A stretch of DNA of 64,000 nucleotides. Origin: Paracoccus thiocyanatus (GTDB taxonomy: Bacteria; Pseudomonadota; Alphaproteobacteria; Rhodobacterales; Rhodobacteraceae). The notes below the pieces were generated by a model. That model was not told where the DNA came from. It made no database searches and saw nothing but the letters and a program-made list of their open reading frames with translations. This document shows positions 27,180 to 35,884 of this stretch, piece after piece; positions within the stretch are counted from its first letter, which is position 1, and each line of letters starts with the position of its first letter. The stretch lies in contig NZ_FTMK01000009.1 of NCBI RefSeq assembly GCF_900156255.1, positions 1 through 64,000 of the forward strand, given 5' to 3'. The position numbers were made by a program, and so were the translations under genes.

Positions 27180-27917
27180 CTAGGTATCCTTGACCGCCCG
27201 CGCCAGAACCACGACCGAGATCGGCCCCGCGCCCGCCGTCGCCAGCGCCTGGGCCGAGGCCGCCAGCGTCGCCCCCGACGCCATCACGTCATCGACCAGC
27301 AGCACCGCGCGGCCCCGCAGCCGCGGGACCATGCGCGCGACCACGCCGATCGCCCCGTCCACATTCGCGAAACGGTCGCCGACGCTGCCATGATCCTGCA
27401 TCGGCGTATGGCGAAGCCGGCGCAGCGCCCCCGGCAGATGCGCCAGCCCATGCGCGCGCGCGACGCGTTGCGACAGCATTTCGGCCTGGTTGTATTTCCG
27501 CCTTAGAAGCCGGCGCAGATGCACCGGGACCGGCACCACCACCGCGTCCGGCCGCAGCAGCGGCAGCGCCGCCCGCGCCACCCAGTCCCCCAGCGCCGGC
27601 GCCAGGTCCAGCCGGTCGGCATGTTTCAGCATCAATGCCAGCCTGCGCCCGGTGCCGCGATAGGCCAGCGCCGCCCGCCCTTGCTGCCAGGGCCGCGGCA
27701 TGGCCAGGCATTCGTCGCAGATCAGCAGCCCCGCCGCGGCATCCCCCGCATCGCCGGTCCCGTCGCCGGGCAGCGGCAGCCCGCAACGCGTGCAGCAGGT
27801 GCCGGTGACGAATTCGGCCTCGCGCCAGCAGGCGGGGCAAAGCCCGCCTTCTTCGGCGACCGGGGCGCCGCAGCACAGGCATTGCGGCGGATAGACCAGC
27901 CGCAATGCGTCTTTCAT
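27180..27917 (-). CDS. ComF-family phosphoribosyltransferase-like protein
   Basis: A 245-residue double-domain protein. The N-terminus has paired zinc-finger cysteines (CLCCG, CPAC, CTRCG, CDEC). The C-terminal half is a type I phosphoribosyltransferase fold with the PRPP loop VLLVDDVMASGATL near 210. ComF proteins take part in uptake of transforming DNA in competent bacteria; the biochemical role is unknown. Start ATG 27917 leaves 31 bases to the divergent methyltransferase; an ATG at 27950 would overlap that gene's start. Confidence 0.88.
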   Translation of the reverse strand: MKDALRLVYPPQCLCCGAPVAEEGGLCPACWREAEFVTGTCCTRCGLPLPGDGTGDAGDAAAGLLICDECLAMPRPWQQGRAALAYRGTGRRLALMLKHADRLDLAPALGDWVARAALPLLRPDAVVVPVPVHLRRLLRRKYNQAEMLSQRVARAHGLAHLPGALRRLRHTPMQDHGSVGDRFANVDGAIGVVARMVPRLRGRAVLLVDDVMASGATLAASAQALATAGAGPISVVVLARAVKDT

Positions 27918-27948
27918 CAGGCCGCGAAGCCCCCTATGTTCAGCCCCC

Positions 27949-28788
27949 ATGATGCCCGATCCCACCCCTTCTGTTCCCCGTCTGACCGACCGCCCGGCGC
28001 TGGAGCGCAACCGCGCCCGCGCCCTGCGCCTGGGGCCTGTCGATTTCCTGCACCGAATCGTCGCCGACGAAATCCAGGATAGGCTGGCAGAGGTTAACAG
28101 AACCTTTAGCGCCGTCGCCGTCGTCACCGGCCAGCCGCATTTCTGGCGACAGGCGATGCCTGGGGCGACGATCGTGGCGGACGGGCCGGCGCTGGCGCTG
28201 GAGCACGGCGCACATGATCTGGTGATCCACGCCATGGCGCTGCACTGGGCCGAGGACCCGGTGGGCCAGATCGCCCAGGCGGCGCGCGCGCTGCGCCCCG
28301 ACGGGCTGTTCGTCGCCGCATTTCCCGGCGGGCGCAGCCTGCACGAGCTGCGCGACGCGCTGACCCGCGCCGAGGCCGAGGTCACGGGCGGCCTGTCCCC
28401 CCGCGTCCTGCCGATGGGCGAGATCCGCGATCTGGGCGGGCTGCTGGCGCGCGCGGGCCTGGCGCTGCCCGTCGCCGACCAGTTCACCCAGACCGTCAGC
28501 TATCGCAACCTGTTCCACCTGGGGGGCGACCTGCGCGCCATGGGCGAGGGCAATGCGCTGGCCGGGCGGCTGCGGCACCCGACGCGACGAGATGTCCTGT
28601 TGCGTGCCGCCGCGCTTTATGCCGAAAACCATGCCGACCCGCAGGATGAAACGCGCATCCGGGCAACCTTCGATCTGGTCTTCCTGACCGGGTGGGCGCC
28701 CGATGCCAGTCAGCAGAAACCGCTTCGCCCAGGTTCGGCCCGGATGCCGCTTGCCGAAGCTCTTGCCAGCACGAGAAAGCCCGAATGA
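27949..28788 (+). CDS. BioC/NDUFAF5-like methyltransferase-fold protein
   Basis: A 279-residue protein with class I methyltransferase features such as ALHWAEDPVGQIAQAARALRP near 95, and the NDUFAF5-typical phrase DLRAMGEGNAL near 190. The glycine-rich SAM-binding motif I is not recognisable: its place is taken by FSAVAVVTGQPHFWRQA. NDUFAF5 hydroxylates an arginine of complex I rather than methylating, so loss of motif strictness may not mean loss of function. Overlaps hemH by ATGA. Confidence 0.75.
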   Translation: MMPDPTPSVPRLTDRPALERNRARALRLGPVDFLHRIVADEIQDRLAEVNRTFSAVAVVTGQPHFWRQAMPGATIVADGPALALEHGAHDLVIHAMALHWAEDPVGQIAQAARALRPDGLFVAAFPGGRSLHELRDALTRAEAEVTGGLSPRVLPMGEIRDLGGLLARAGLALPVADQFTQTVSYRNLFHLGGDLRAMGEGNALAGRLRHPTRRDVLLRAAALYAENHADPQDETRIRATFDLVFLTGWAPDASQQKPLRPGSARMPLAEALASTRKPE

Positions 28789-29816
28789 CGATTGCCGAGT
28801 ATGCCCCAGCCGACCATCCCAGCATCCCAGCCCGCAAGATCGGCGTGCTGGTCGCCAACCTGGGCACGCCCGATTCGCCCGATTACTGGCCGATGCGGCG
28901 CTATCTGAGCGAGTTCCTGTCCGACAAGCGGGTGATCGACTATCCGGCCTGGAAATGGCAGCCGCTGCTGCAAACCGTCATCCTGTCGAAGCGGCCCTTT
29001 ACCTCGGGGGCGAATTACCGGCTGATCTGGAACAACGAGGCGAATGAAAGCCCGCTGATGACCATCACCAAGGAACAGGTGGCGGCGCTGCGGGAACGGG
29101 CCTCGGCGCTGTGGGGCGACCGGGTCATGGTCGATTTCTGCATGCGCTACGGCAACCCCTCGACGCCGGAGGTGGTGGACCGCATGGTCAAGGCCGGCTG
29201 CGACCGCATCCTGTTCTTTCCGCTTTATCCGCAATATGCCGGCGCGACCTCGGCCACGGCGAACGACCAGTTCTTCCGCGCGCTGATGACGCAGAAATGG
29301 CAGCCCGCCTCGCGCACCGTGGCGCCCTATTTCGACCGGCCCGACTATATCGAGGCGCTGGCGGCCTCGGTCGAGCGCGCCCTGGGCGGCCGCCAGCCCA
29401 GGAAGCTGGTCGCCAGCTATCACGGCATGCCCCAGCGCTATCTGATGGAGGGCGACCCCTATCATTGCCAATGCCAGAAAACCTCGCGCCTGCTGGCCGA
29501 GCGGCTGGGCTGGGACCGGGACGTGATCGACACCACCTTCCAGTCGGTCTTCGGGACCGAGGAATGGCTGCGCCCCTATACGGTCGAGCATGTGGCCGAA
29601 CTGGCCAAGCAGGGCATTACCGAAATCGCGGTGATCTCGCCCGCCTTCTCGGCCGATTGCATCGAGACGCTGGAAGAGATCCAGGGCGAGATCCGCGAGG
29701 CGTTCGAACATGCCGGCGGCAAGGAATTCACCTATATCCCCTGCCTGAACGCAGACCCTGCGCATATCGACGTGCTGACCGCGGTGATCGCCGAGAACCT
29801 GGCGGGCTGGGTCTGA
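28785..29816 (+). CDS. hemH: Ferrochelatase
   Basis: Inserts ferrous iron into protoporphyrin IX, the last step of heme synthesis. It has 343 residues. The metal-binding histidine is in the signature ASYHGMPQRYLMEGDPYHCQCQ region (near 210), and AFSADCIETLEE (near 280) carries the conserved glutamate. The start overlaps the methyltransferase stop. Followed by a 10-base-pair hairpin at 29824-29852. Confidence 0.96.
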   Translation: MTIAEYAPADHPSIPARKIGVLVANLGTPDSPDYWPMRRYLSEFLSDKRVIDYPAWKWQPLLQTVILSKRPFTSGANYRLIWNNEANESPLMTITKEQVAALRERASALWGDRVMVDFCMRYGNPSTPEVVDRMVKAGCDRILFFPLYPQYAGATSATANDQFFRALMTQKWQPASRTVAPYFDRPDYIEALAASVERALGGRQPRKLVASYHGMPQRYLMEGDPYHCQCQKTSRLLAERLGWDRDVIDTTFQSVFGTEEWLRPYTVEHVAELAKQGITEIAVISPAFSADCIETLEEIQGEIREAFEHAGGKEFTYIPCLNADPAHIDVLTAVIAENLAGWV

Positions 29817-29823
29817 CGCGTGG

Positions 29824-29852
29824 ATGTCCGCTTTGCAGGACGAAGCGGACGT
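29824..29852 (+). terminator. Hairpin after hemH
   Basis: ATGTCCGCTT and AAGCGGACGT pair over 10 positions with one G-T, around a 9-base loop, 7 bases past the hemH stop. A T-run is lacking, so it may only be a 3'-end-protecting hairpin. Confidence 0.5.
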
Positions 29853-29919
29853 TCTGACCTGCAATGTTGGCGGGCGCTGGATTCACCGGCGCGCGCGTCC
29901 CTTGCCCGGCCGCCGGACG

Positions 29920-29940
29920 AAAAAGGGGCCTTGCGGCCCC
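29920..29940 (-). terminator. Rho-independent terminator of the Tat-exported L,D-transpeptidase gene
   Basis: On the minus strand GGGGCC-GCAA-GGCCCC is followed by TTTTT. It lies 26 bases past the stop at 29967. Confidence 0.85.
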
Positions 29941-29966
29941 TTGCTGTCATTCCAGTTGCGGCCGGA

Positions 29967-30620
29967 TCAGATCAGCAGCACCTGGGTCCCGACCTTGGTC
30001 AGCCCGAAAAGCTGCTGGATATGTTCATTGTAAAGCCCGATGCAGCCGTTCGAGGACTTGCGGCCGATCTTGCGCGTGTCATGCGTGCCGTGGATGCGGT
30101 AATACTGCCAGCTTAGCCACAGCGCATGGGTTCCCATCGGGTTGTCCGGGCCCGGCGGCACGAAATCCGGCCATTCGGGATTGCGCTTCTTCATCTCGGG
30201 GGTGGGGGCCCAGCTTGGCCCCTCGACCTTCTTGATGATTTCGGTGCGGCCGGTGCGGGTCAGGTCGGGGCTGACCGGGACCGAGGTCGGGAACAGCTTG
30301 TAAACCGTCTGGTCCTCGGACCAGAAATGCAGCGCGCGCGAGGTCAGGTCGACCAGGATCGCGCCATTGGTCAGGCTGCTGAAATAGGGCTGCCAGTCCT
30401 GCATGCGGAAGCTGGAGATGTTGCGCCGCGCATCCTGCGTCGCGTCATATTGGACCATGCCCGCGTCGGGCGTGGCGCCACCCGCCGCGCCCTGCAACGG
30501 CTGGCCGGTATAGGGATCGAAGGATTGCGCGATGGCCGGCGCCGCCAGCCCCGCCGCGCCCATCGCCATCGATGCGGTCAGAAATCTCCGACGCGAAACC
30601 GGATTTTTCGGCGTGATCAT
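29967..30620 (-). CDS. L,D-transpeptidase (YkuD), Tat-exported
   Basis: A 217-residue periplasmic cell-wall cross-linking enzyme. The N-terminus is a twin-arginine signal (SRRRFLTASMAMGAAGLAAPAIA). The YkuD domain covers ~75-217. The catalytic region reads IHGTHDTRKIGRKSSNGCIGL, giving the active cysteine; the usual SHGC histidine is Asn here. Enzymes of this kind make 3-3 peptidoglycan links or attach proteins to the wall. AGGAG lies 9 bases before the ATG. Divergent from a CAP-domain lipoprotein. Confidence 0.9.
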   Translation of the reverse strand: MITPKNPVSRRRFLTASMAMGAAGLAAPAIAQSFDPYTGQPLQGAAGGATPDAGMVQYDATQDARRNISSFRMQDWQPYFSSLTNGAILVDLTSRALHFWSEDQTVYKLFPTSVPVSPDLTRTGRTEIIKKVEGPSWAPTPEMKKRNPEWPDFVPPGPDNPMGTHALWLSWQYYRIHGTHDTRKIGRKSSNGCIGLYNEHIQQLFGLTKVGTQVLLI

Positions 30621-30846
30621 GTGTCGCTCCTGATATGTGGCGGACCGCTTGCCGGCCTTCTTGCTCGAATACGGAAATGAGGTCGTTCCGAGACGGGCAT
30701 TTACGCCTGCCGCAGGCGCCGCGCAATTCAAACAAGCGTCATTGTCGCAACACAGCCGCAGCCTGTGGCGCTCACGCAATCTTGGGTTTGATGCGGCGGG
30801 CAGGCTTTTGTATGGCTGGCACAAATATCCTCGGGGACAAGACATC

Positions 30847-31413
30847 ATGCTGAAACTTTCGACCCTGGCGCTCGTCTCGGTGCTGGCGCTGGCGGCCTGC
30901 CAGCAGCCGCAGCAACAGCAACTCGGCCCCGACGGCCAGCCGCTGCCCGTCGCCTATCGCATCACCCCGCGCGAAGAGGGGCAGATACCGGGCCGCGTCC
31001 TGGGCCAGATCAATGCGCTGCGCGCCAATATCGCCGCGCCCGCCATGGTGCAGAGCCCGGCCCTGGATGCGGCGGCCAAGGTGCATGCCCGCGACATGGC
31101 CGCGCAGAACCGGGCCTGGCATTTCGGCTCGGACGGCTCGTCGCCGCTGGATCGGGTGCGGCGGCAGGGCTATATGGGCCATCTGGTCGGCGAGAACATC
31201 TCGGAAACCTATGAGAACGAGATCACCACGCTGAACGCCTGGATGCAGACCCGCGACACGCGCGACGTGATCATGGACCCGCGCGCTACGGAATTCGGCA
31301 TCGGCTGGTATCAGGAACCTTCGGGCAAGATCTGGTGGGTGCTGATCACCGGCGGCGCGGCGGGGGCCCCGACGGCCCTGGCGGGCGGATTTGCGCCCGG
31401 CGCCGGCATCTGA
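30847..31413 (+). CDS. CAP/SCP-domain lipoprotein
   Basis: A 188-residue protein with a lipoprotein signal (MLKLSTLALVSVLALAAC, lipid attachment at Cys18) and a CAP (SCP/PR1-like) domain at ~50-165. Typical features are HARDMAAQNRAWHFGSDG, VGENISETYE and FGIGWYQEPSGKIWWVLI. The role of bacterial CAP proteins is mostly unknown; some act on cell envelope or as proteases. Divergent from an L,D-transpeptidase gene across 226 bases. Confidence 0.85.
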   Translation: MLKLSTLALVSVLALAACQQPQQQQLGPDGQPLPVAYRITPREEGQIPGRVLGQINALRANIAAPAMVQSPALDAAAKVHARDMAAQNRAWHFGSDGSSPLDRVRRQGYMGHLVGENISETYENEITTLNAWMQTRDTRDVIMDPRATEFGIGWYQEPSGKIWWVLITGGAAGAPTALAGGFAPGAGI

Positions 31414-31727
31414 CCGGCCGCGGGTTTCGCCCCTGAACGGGACATGACGGCCGGCGGGCGGCCTTGCCGCCAAGGCCGCTTGCGCCGGCGATCATGCGCG
31501 GGACCGCAGATAAAGGCGGTGTTCACGGCCTTGGCGCCCAGCCAAGGCTTGAACAGCGTTATCTAGCCTTCGTCCATGCGGCCGGTGAACGGGCCCGGTT
31601 TCCTGTCCTCCCGCTCCAGCACATGGATAGCGCATCCCGCATCCGTCCTGGGACGGAGCGAGCCGCGCCACGACCGGCCGCGACCACGGCGGGAACGCCC
31701 CCGGCGCATGGCCGGGCGCGCGCGGCC
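31414..31727. other. Gene-free stretch with two stem-loops
   Basis: These 314 bases lie between the CAP lipoprotein and the opposite-facing 88-residue gene. I see two hairpins: GCGGCCTTG/CAAGGCCGC (31458-31466, 31471-31479; 9 perfect pairs, 4-base loop), probably ending the CAP transcript, and GCCTTGG/CCAAGGC (31528-31534, 31542-31548). Short frames here have no ribosome binding site or protein-like composition. No tRNA or known RNA family is recognisable. Confidence 0.5.
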
Positions 31728-31994
31728 CTATTTGAAGGTCAGCTCGTATTCGCCATCCTCGAAGGACAGCATCTCGACAAAGGTCATGTCCTCGTCATCC
31801 TTGAAGACATAGACGTGGAAAGTGTCGTTCTGAAGGGTGGCGCGACAGAAGACATCCTTGGCCGTCACCTTGGCCGGACAGGTCTTCAGGTCGATATGGT
31901 TCACCGAAGGCTCGAAGGCCATATAGCCGAACTCCTGCGCATGCGCACCCATGGCAGCAGCGACAAGAAGGGCAGGGACGAGAAGCGGTTTCAT
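31728..31994 (-). CDS. Secreted 88-residue protein, unknown function
   Basis: Short exported protein. The signal peptide covers residues 1-19 (ending MGAHAQ), and the mature part has two cysteines (LKTCPAKV and VFCRATLQ) that could form a disulfide. It is acidic near the end (VFKDDEDMTFVEM). ATG 31994 has GGAG 8 bases upstream; a longer frame to 32027 would destroy the signal peptide start. A TGA-N9-TCA element lies 28 bases upstream (32022-32036). I do not recognise the family. Confidence 0.75.
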   Translation of the reverse strand: MKPLLVPALLVAAAMGAHAQEFGYMAFEPSVNHIDLKTCPAKVTAKDVFCRATLQNDTFHVYVFKDDEDMTFVEMLSFEDGEYELTFK

Positions 31995-32018
31995 GGTGAT
32001 CTCCAGCACTGGACATGA

Positions 32019-32036
32019 GACTGACAAAATCAGTCA
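32019..32036 (-). promoter_or_regulatory. Inverted repeat with TGA-N9-TCA before the secreted 88-residue gene
   Basis: GACTGA-CAAAA-TCAGTC (32019-32035) is a perfect 6-base inverted repeat. The block also contains TGA, nine bases, TCA (32022-32036), the pattern described for RirA iron-responsive boxes in alphaproteobacteria. A few such matches are expected by chance in 64 kb, so this is a weak call. Confidence 0.3.
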
Positions 32037-32096
32037 GCTTTTCCTACAGGAGGCAGCACGCGCCACGCAACGCTTATTTGGGTGCGGCAGAACCGG

Positions 32097-32122
32097 CGGC
32101 CGCAAGCCGTCGCTTGCGGCCG
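32097..32122. terminator. 11-base-pair perfect hairpin
   Basis: CGGCCGCAAGC and GCTTGCGGCCG pair around a CGTC loop. It lies between the second L,D-transpeptidase stop and the 88-residue gene, both on the minus strand. With the stem CCGCGGCCC/GGGCCGCGG around 32197-32225 it forms a two-hairpin boundary. Neither has a T-run. Confidence 0.45.
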
Positions 32123-32238
32123 GCCTGGTGCGGCGGGATCGGATAAGGCGGCGCGGCGGCATCGACTGCCTGCGCGGCTACGCGCCGTGACAGGCCCCGC
32201 GGCCCTGCTTCTGCCGGGGCCGCGGCGTCCCTTTCCTT

Positions 32239-32757
32239 TCAGGGATAGATAAAGATCGGCACGCCTGGGCGCAGGATGCTGAAGATTTCCTCGATTTCCT
32301 GGTCCGTTACTGCGATGCAACCGGCCGTCCAGTCCGCGCGGTTGAGCGCGCGGCCTTCGGGCCCCAGTCCGTGGATGAAGATATCCCCGCCCGGCCGCAG
32401 CCCCATCGCCGCCGCATTGGCCACGTCCTGTCCCGACGGATAAGAGATGCCGACCGACAGGTGATAGCGGCTTTGCGGATTGAAGCGGTCGATGAAATAC
32501 ATCCCCTCGGGGGTGCGGCCGTCGCCTTCATATTGCTTGCGGCCGACCGGCTGGTTGCCCAGGTTGATGCTGTAGCTTTTGACGACCTCTTTGCCGCTGA
32601 CCAGATACATCTTGCGGTCGGCTTTCTTGACCACGATCTGCGTAACCGGCGGCCCCTGATAGGTCTGGCTGGGTTGCAAGCTGTCGCCCCCGCCGCAGCT
32701 TGCCAAAAAGGCCACTGCGACAAACGCGAAAAATGCGCGTGTTGCCCGAATCATCAC
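32239..32757 (-). CDS. L,D-transpeptidase (YkuD) lipoprotein
   Basis: A 172-residue YkuD enzyme with a lipoprotein-type signal (FVAVAFLASCGGG, Cys at ~21). The domain covers ~45-172. The catalytic region is IFIHGLGPEGRALNRADWTAGCIAVTD, with the active cysteine in TAGC. This is the short form, probably periplasmic and lipid-anchored. The second YkuD protein within 3 kb; the two are not close copies (one Tat-exported, one lipoprotein). Confidence 0.88.
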   Translation of the reverse strand: MMIRATRAFFAFVAVAFLASCGGGDSLQPSQTYQGPPVTQIVVKKADRKMYLVSGKEVVKSYSINLGNQPVGRKQYEGDGRTPEGMYFIDRFNPQSRYHLSVGISYPSGQDVANAAAMGLRPGGDIFIHGLGPEGRALNRADWTAGCIAVTDQEIEEIFSILRPGVPIFIYP

Positions 32758-32819
32758 TGCCCTCTGTATGCGCTATGCGCTTCGTTTTGTTATGAAATAC
32801 CACAGAGGTTAAGATTCGG

Positions 32820-34037
32820 CTAGCGGCGGCGAAATTCCGCCACCGTTTCGACATGGGGCGACCAGCGGAACTGATCGACCACGAACAGGCGCTGGACCGT
32901 ATAGCCGCCTTGGGCAAGAATCCGCGCATCCCTTGCAAAAGTCACGGGGTCGCAACTGACCCAGGCCAGCGTGGCAACGGCCGAGCGGGCGATCTCGCGC
33001 GCCTGCGCCTCGGCCCCGGCGCGGGGCGGGTCGATCACGATCGCGTCATAGTCCAGCTCGTCGGCCAGCAGCGGGCGGCGCGCCAGGTCGCGGATCTCGG
33101 TCGTGATTCGGCGCAGGCCGGGTGCCTGCCGGGCGGCGGCATCCAGCGCCTGCAACGGCGCGGCCAGCCCTTCGACGGCATGAACCTCGGCCGTCTCGGC
33201 CAGGGGCAGCGAAAAGGTGCCGCAGCCGGCGAAAAGGTCCAGCACCCGCCCGGCGTTCCCCACCATGCCGCGCACTGCGGCCAGCAGCGCCGCCTCGCCC
33301 TCGGCGGTGGCTTGCAGGAAAGCGCCCGGTGGCGGCACCACCCGCGCGCGGCCCATGGCCAGCGCCGGCGGGCGGCGGGTGATGGCCTGGCCGTCCCAGC
33401 CAAGCCGCGCCAGGTCGCCCTGATCCGCCAGCGCAGCCAGGCTCTGGAACAGCGCCGGTTCCATCGGCTTGCCGCCGGTGACGGCCACGTCCAGCCCGGC
33501 CGGGGTTTCGGTCACGGTCAGCGACAACTCGCCCGAGCGCGAGGCGCCGGCGACCACCAGCCGCCGCAGCAAGGGCAGTGCCGCCTGGATGGCCGGCCGC
33601 AGCACCGGGCAATCGGCGACATCCACGATCACGTCCGAGGCGCGGGCGTGAAAACCCAGCAGCGCGCCTTTCTTCGTGCGCCGTCCCGACAGCACCGCCC
33701 GCCGGCGCGAGCGCGGCGGCGAGACATGCATCCCCGCGACGGGTGCGGCAAGCCCTTGCGCGCGCAGGGCTTCGGCCACCACGCCGGCTTTCCATTCCTT
33801 TACCAAGGCATCCGAGCCATGCATCAGCGAACAGCCGCCGCAGGTGCGGTAATGCGGACAGGCGGGGCGCACCCGCTCGGCCGAAGGGGTGACGATGCGG
33901 GGGCTGGCGATGCGGCCGTCCTGGGCCGCGCCCTCGATCACCTCGCCGGGCAGGACCAGCGCGGCCAGCGCCCGCTGCGTGCCGCTGACGGCCACGCCAT
34001 CGCCCTTGCGGCCCAGCCGCTCGACGGTCCAGATCAC
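32820..34037 (-). CDS. TrmA/RlmD-type RNA (uracil-5-)-methyltransferase
   Basis: A 405-residue RumA-family enzyme that methylates C5 of a uridine in rRNA or tRNA. Visible are Fe-S cluster cysteines (CPHYRTCGGC near 59, plus a later CPVL), SAM motif LDLFAGCGTFSLPLAE near 270, and the catalytic cysteine in WVSCDPVTFARD near 360. GTG 34037 overlaps the exporter stop by 4 bases; the frame continues to 34097 only inside that gene. Which RNA position it modifies cannot be told. Confidence 0.88.
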   Translation of the reverse strand: MIWTVERLGRKGDGVAVSGTQRALAALVLPGEVIEGAAQDGRIASPRIVTPSAERVRPACPHYRTCGGCSLMHGSDALVKEWKAGVVAEALRAQGLAAPVAGMHVSPPRSRRRAVLSGRRTKKGALLGFHARASDVIVDVADCPVLRPAIQAALPLLRRLVVAGASRSGELSLTVTETPAGLDVAVTGGKPMEPALFQSLAALADQGDLARLGWDGQAITRRPPALAMGRARVVPPPGAFLQATAEGEAALLAAVRGMVGNAGRVLDLFAGCGTFSLPLAETAEVHAVEGLAAPLQALDAAARQAPGLRRITTEIRDLARRPLLADELDYDAIVIDPPRAGAEAQAREIARSAVATLAWVSCDPVTFARDARILAQGGYTVQRLFVVDQFRWSPHVETVAEFRRR

Positions 34038-35884
34038 TCGGCGGCCTCGGCCGCGTCGTCCTCGGTGCCCAGGAAGCCGCCCGACTGGCGGTTCCAATAG
34101 CGCGCATAGGTGCCATTGAGCGCCAGCAGTTCGGCATGGGTGCCCTGTTCGACGATGCGCCCCGCCTCCATCACGACGATGCGGTCCAGCTCGGCGATGG
34201 TCGAAAGCCGGTGGGCGATGGCCAGCACCGTCTTGCCCTGCATGGCGCGGTGCAGCGCGTCCTGAACCTGGGCCTCGACCTCACTGTCCAGCGCCGATGT
34301 CGCCTCGTCCAGCACCAGGATCGGCGCGTCCTTCAAAAGCGCGCGGGCCAGGGCGACGCGCTGGCGTTGCCCGCCCGACAGCTTGACGCCCCGCTCGCCC
34401 AGATGCGCGTCATAGCCGGTGCGGCCCATATGGTCGCGCAGACCCAGAACGAAGTCATGCGCCTCGGCGGCCTTGGCGGCGGCCACGATTTCCTCTTCGG
34501 TCGCATCGGGGCGGCCATAAAGGATGTTTTCGCGCGCCGAGCGGTTGAACATCGCGGTTTCCTGCGTGACCATGGCGACGTTGCGGCGCAGGCTTTCCTG
34601 CGTCACCGCGCGCAGGTCGTGGCCGTCCACCCGCACCGCGCCGCTTTCCACGTCGTAAAGCCGCAAAAGCAGCGACACCATGGTCGATTTCCCCGCCCCC
34701 GAGGCGCCGACGATGCCCAGCTTTTCGCCCGGCGCCACATGCAGGTCCAGGTCGCGAATGCCGCCTTCACCGCGGCCATAGGCGAAATCGACATGGTCAA
34801 AGTCGATGCGGCCCTGGACCCGGCCCAGGGCAAGGGCGTCGGGGGCGTCGGTCAGGTCATGGGGCGGGGACAGGGTCTTCATCCCGTCCTCGACCTCGCC
34901 GATGCTGCCCCAGACGCCCATCAGCGCCATGCTGACCCAGCCGGTCATCTGCGCCAGCCGCATGGCGATGGCGCCGGCGGCGGCGATGTCGCCGGCCGTC
35001 GCCATGCCCTGCCGCCACAACAGGATGGTGCCGCCGACCAGGATCACCGGCAGCGCGCCGGCGATGGTCATCAGCGACAGGCGGAACCAGGTGCTGACCC
35101 GGCCGAAATCCAGCGCGCGTTCGCGAAATCCGGCCATGGCGCCAAGTGCGGCGCGGTCTTCGTGCTCGGCATGGGCGAAAAGCTTGACGGTCTTGATATT
35201 GGTGATCGTGTCCACGACCTGCCCCGTCACCATGGCCCGCGCCGAGGCCCGGCTGGCCGAGCGGGTGCGGATGCGCGGCAGGAAGAAGCGGATCAGCAGG
35301 GCATAGAACCCCAGCCAGACCAGAAGCGCCAGCGCCCCCCAGCCATCGACCGAGACCAGGAAGGCCGCCGAGCCGATGACCGAGGCCAGGGCAAAGGCCA
35401 CCACGTTGACGAATTCGCTTGCCACATCGGTCACGGCGCGGGCGGTCTGCATCTGCTTTTGCGCGATGCGGCCGGCGAAATCGTTGTCAAAGAACGTCAC
35501 CGCATGGCCCATGGTCCAGCGATGCAGCCGCGACAGCACCAGGGGCAGGATGTTCGGCCCGATCATGACGCTGGAACTGGCAGTCGAAAGGCCAAAGATC
35601 GCCGGGCGGATCAGCAGGAAGAAGGCGACGAAGCCCAGCATCAGCCCGCCCTGTTCCGCCCAGATCCGGTCCGCGGGGGTCGAGACCACCGCGTCGATCA
35701 CCCAGCCCAGCAGCACTGCCGAGGCGACATCGGCGATGCCCCCCAGCGCCGAGGCGACCGCCGCCAGCGTCAGCCCCGGCCAGGCGCCCGACAGGCACCA
35801 GCGGAAAAAGGCCAGCAAGGTGCGGGGCGGCGGACCCTCGGCCGGGCGAAAGGCGTCGATCATGCGGGCGAAGAAATCATGCAT
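34034..35884 (-). CDS. ABC exporter, fused membrane and ATPase domains
   Basis: A 616-residue half-transporter that would work as a homodimer in the inner membrane. Six membrane helices lie at ~20-330. The ATPase has Walker A GASGAGKST near 400, signature LSGGQRQRVALARAL near 510, and Walker B ILVLDEATSALD near 530. It belongs to the MsbA/lipid- and drug-exporter group; substrate unknown. Start is 1 base from the cca stop region, and it overlaps the methyltransferase by 4 bases. Confidence 0.9.
   Translation of the reverse strand: MHDFFARMIDAFRPAEGPPPRTLLAFFRWCLSGAWPGLTLAAVASALGGIADVASAVLLGWVIDAVVSTPADRIWAEQGGLMLGFVAFFLLIRPAIFGLSTASSSVMIGPNILPLVLSRLHRWTMGHAVTFFDNDFAGRIAQKQMQTARAVTDVASEFVNVVAFALASVIGSAAFLVSVDGWGALALLVWLGFYALLIRFFLPRIRTRSASRASARAMVTGQVVDTITNIKTVKLFAHAEHEDRAALGAMAGFRERALDFGRVSTWFRLSLMTIAGALPVILVGGTILLWRQGMATAGDIAAAGAIAMRLAQMTGWVSMALMGVWGSIGEVEDGMKTLSPPHDLTDAPDALALGRVQGRIDFDHVDFAYGRGEGGIRDLDLHVAPGEKLGIVGASGAGKSTMVSLLLRLYDVESGAVRVDGHDLRAVTQESLRRNVAMVTQETAMFNRSARENILYGRPDATEEEIVAAAKAAEAHDFVLGLRDHMGRTGYDAHLGERGVKLSGGQRQRVALARALLKDAPILVLDEATSALDSEVEAQVQDALHRAMQGKTVLAIAHRLSTIAELDRIVVMEAGRIVEQGTHAELLALNGTYARYWNRQSGGFLGTEDDAAEAAE

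Noticed and set aside
30786-30814. Promoter-like TTGATG and TATGGC before the CAP lipoprotein gene
   Set aside because: Only a loose match to consensus; not strong enough to call.
31464-32018. A plus-strand frame across the secreted 88-residue gene
   Set aside because: No signal or ribosome binding site; the opposite strand has a clear signal peptide and ribosome binding site.
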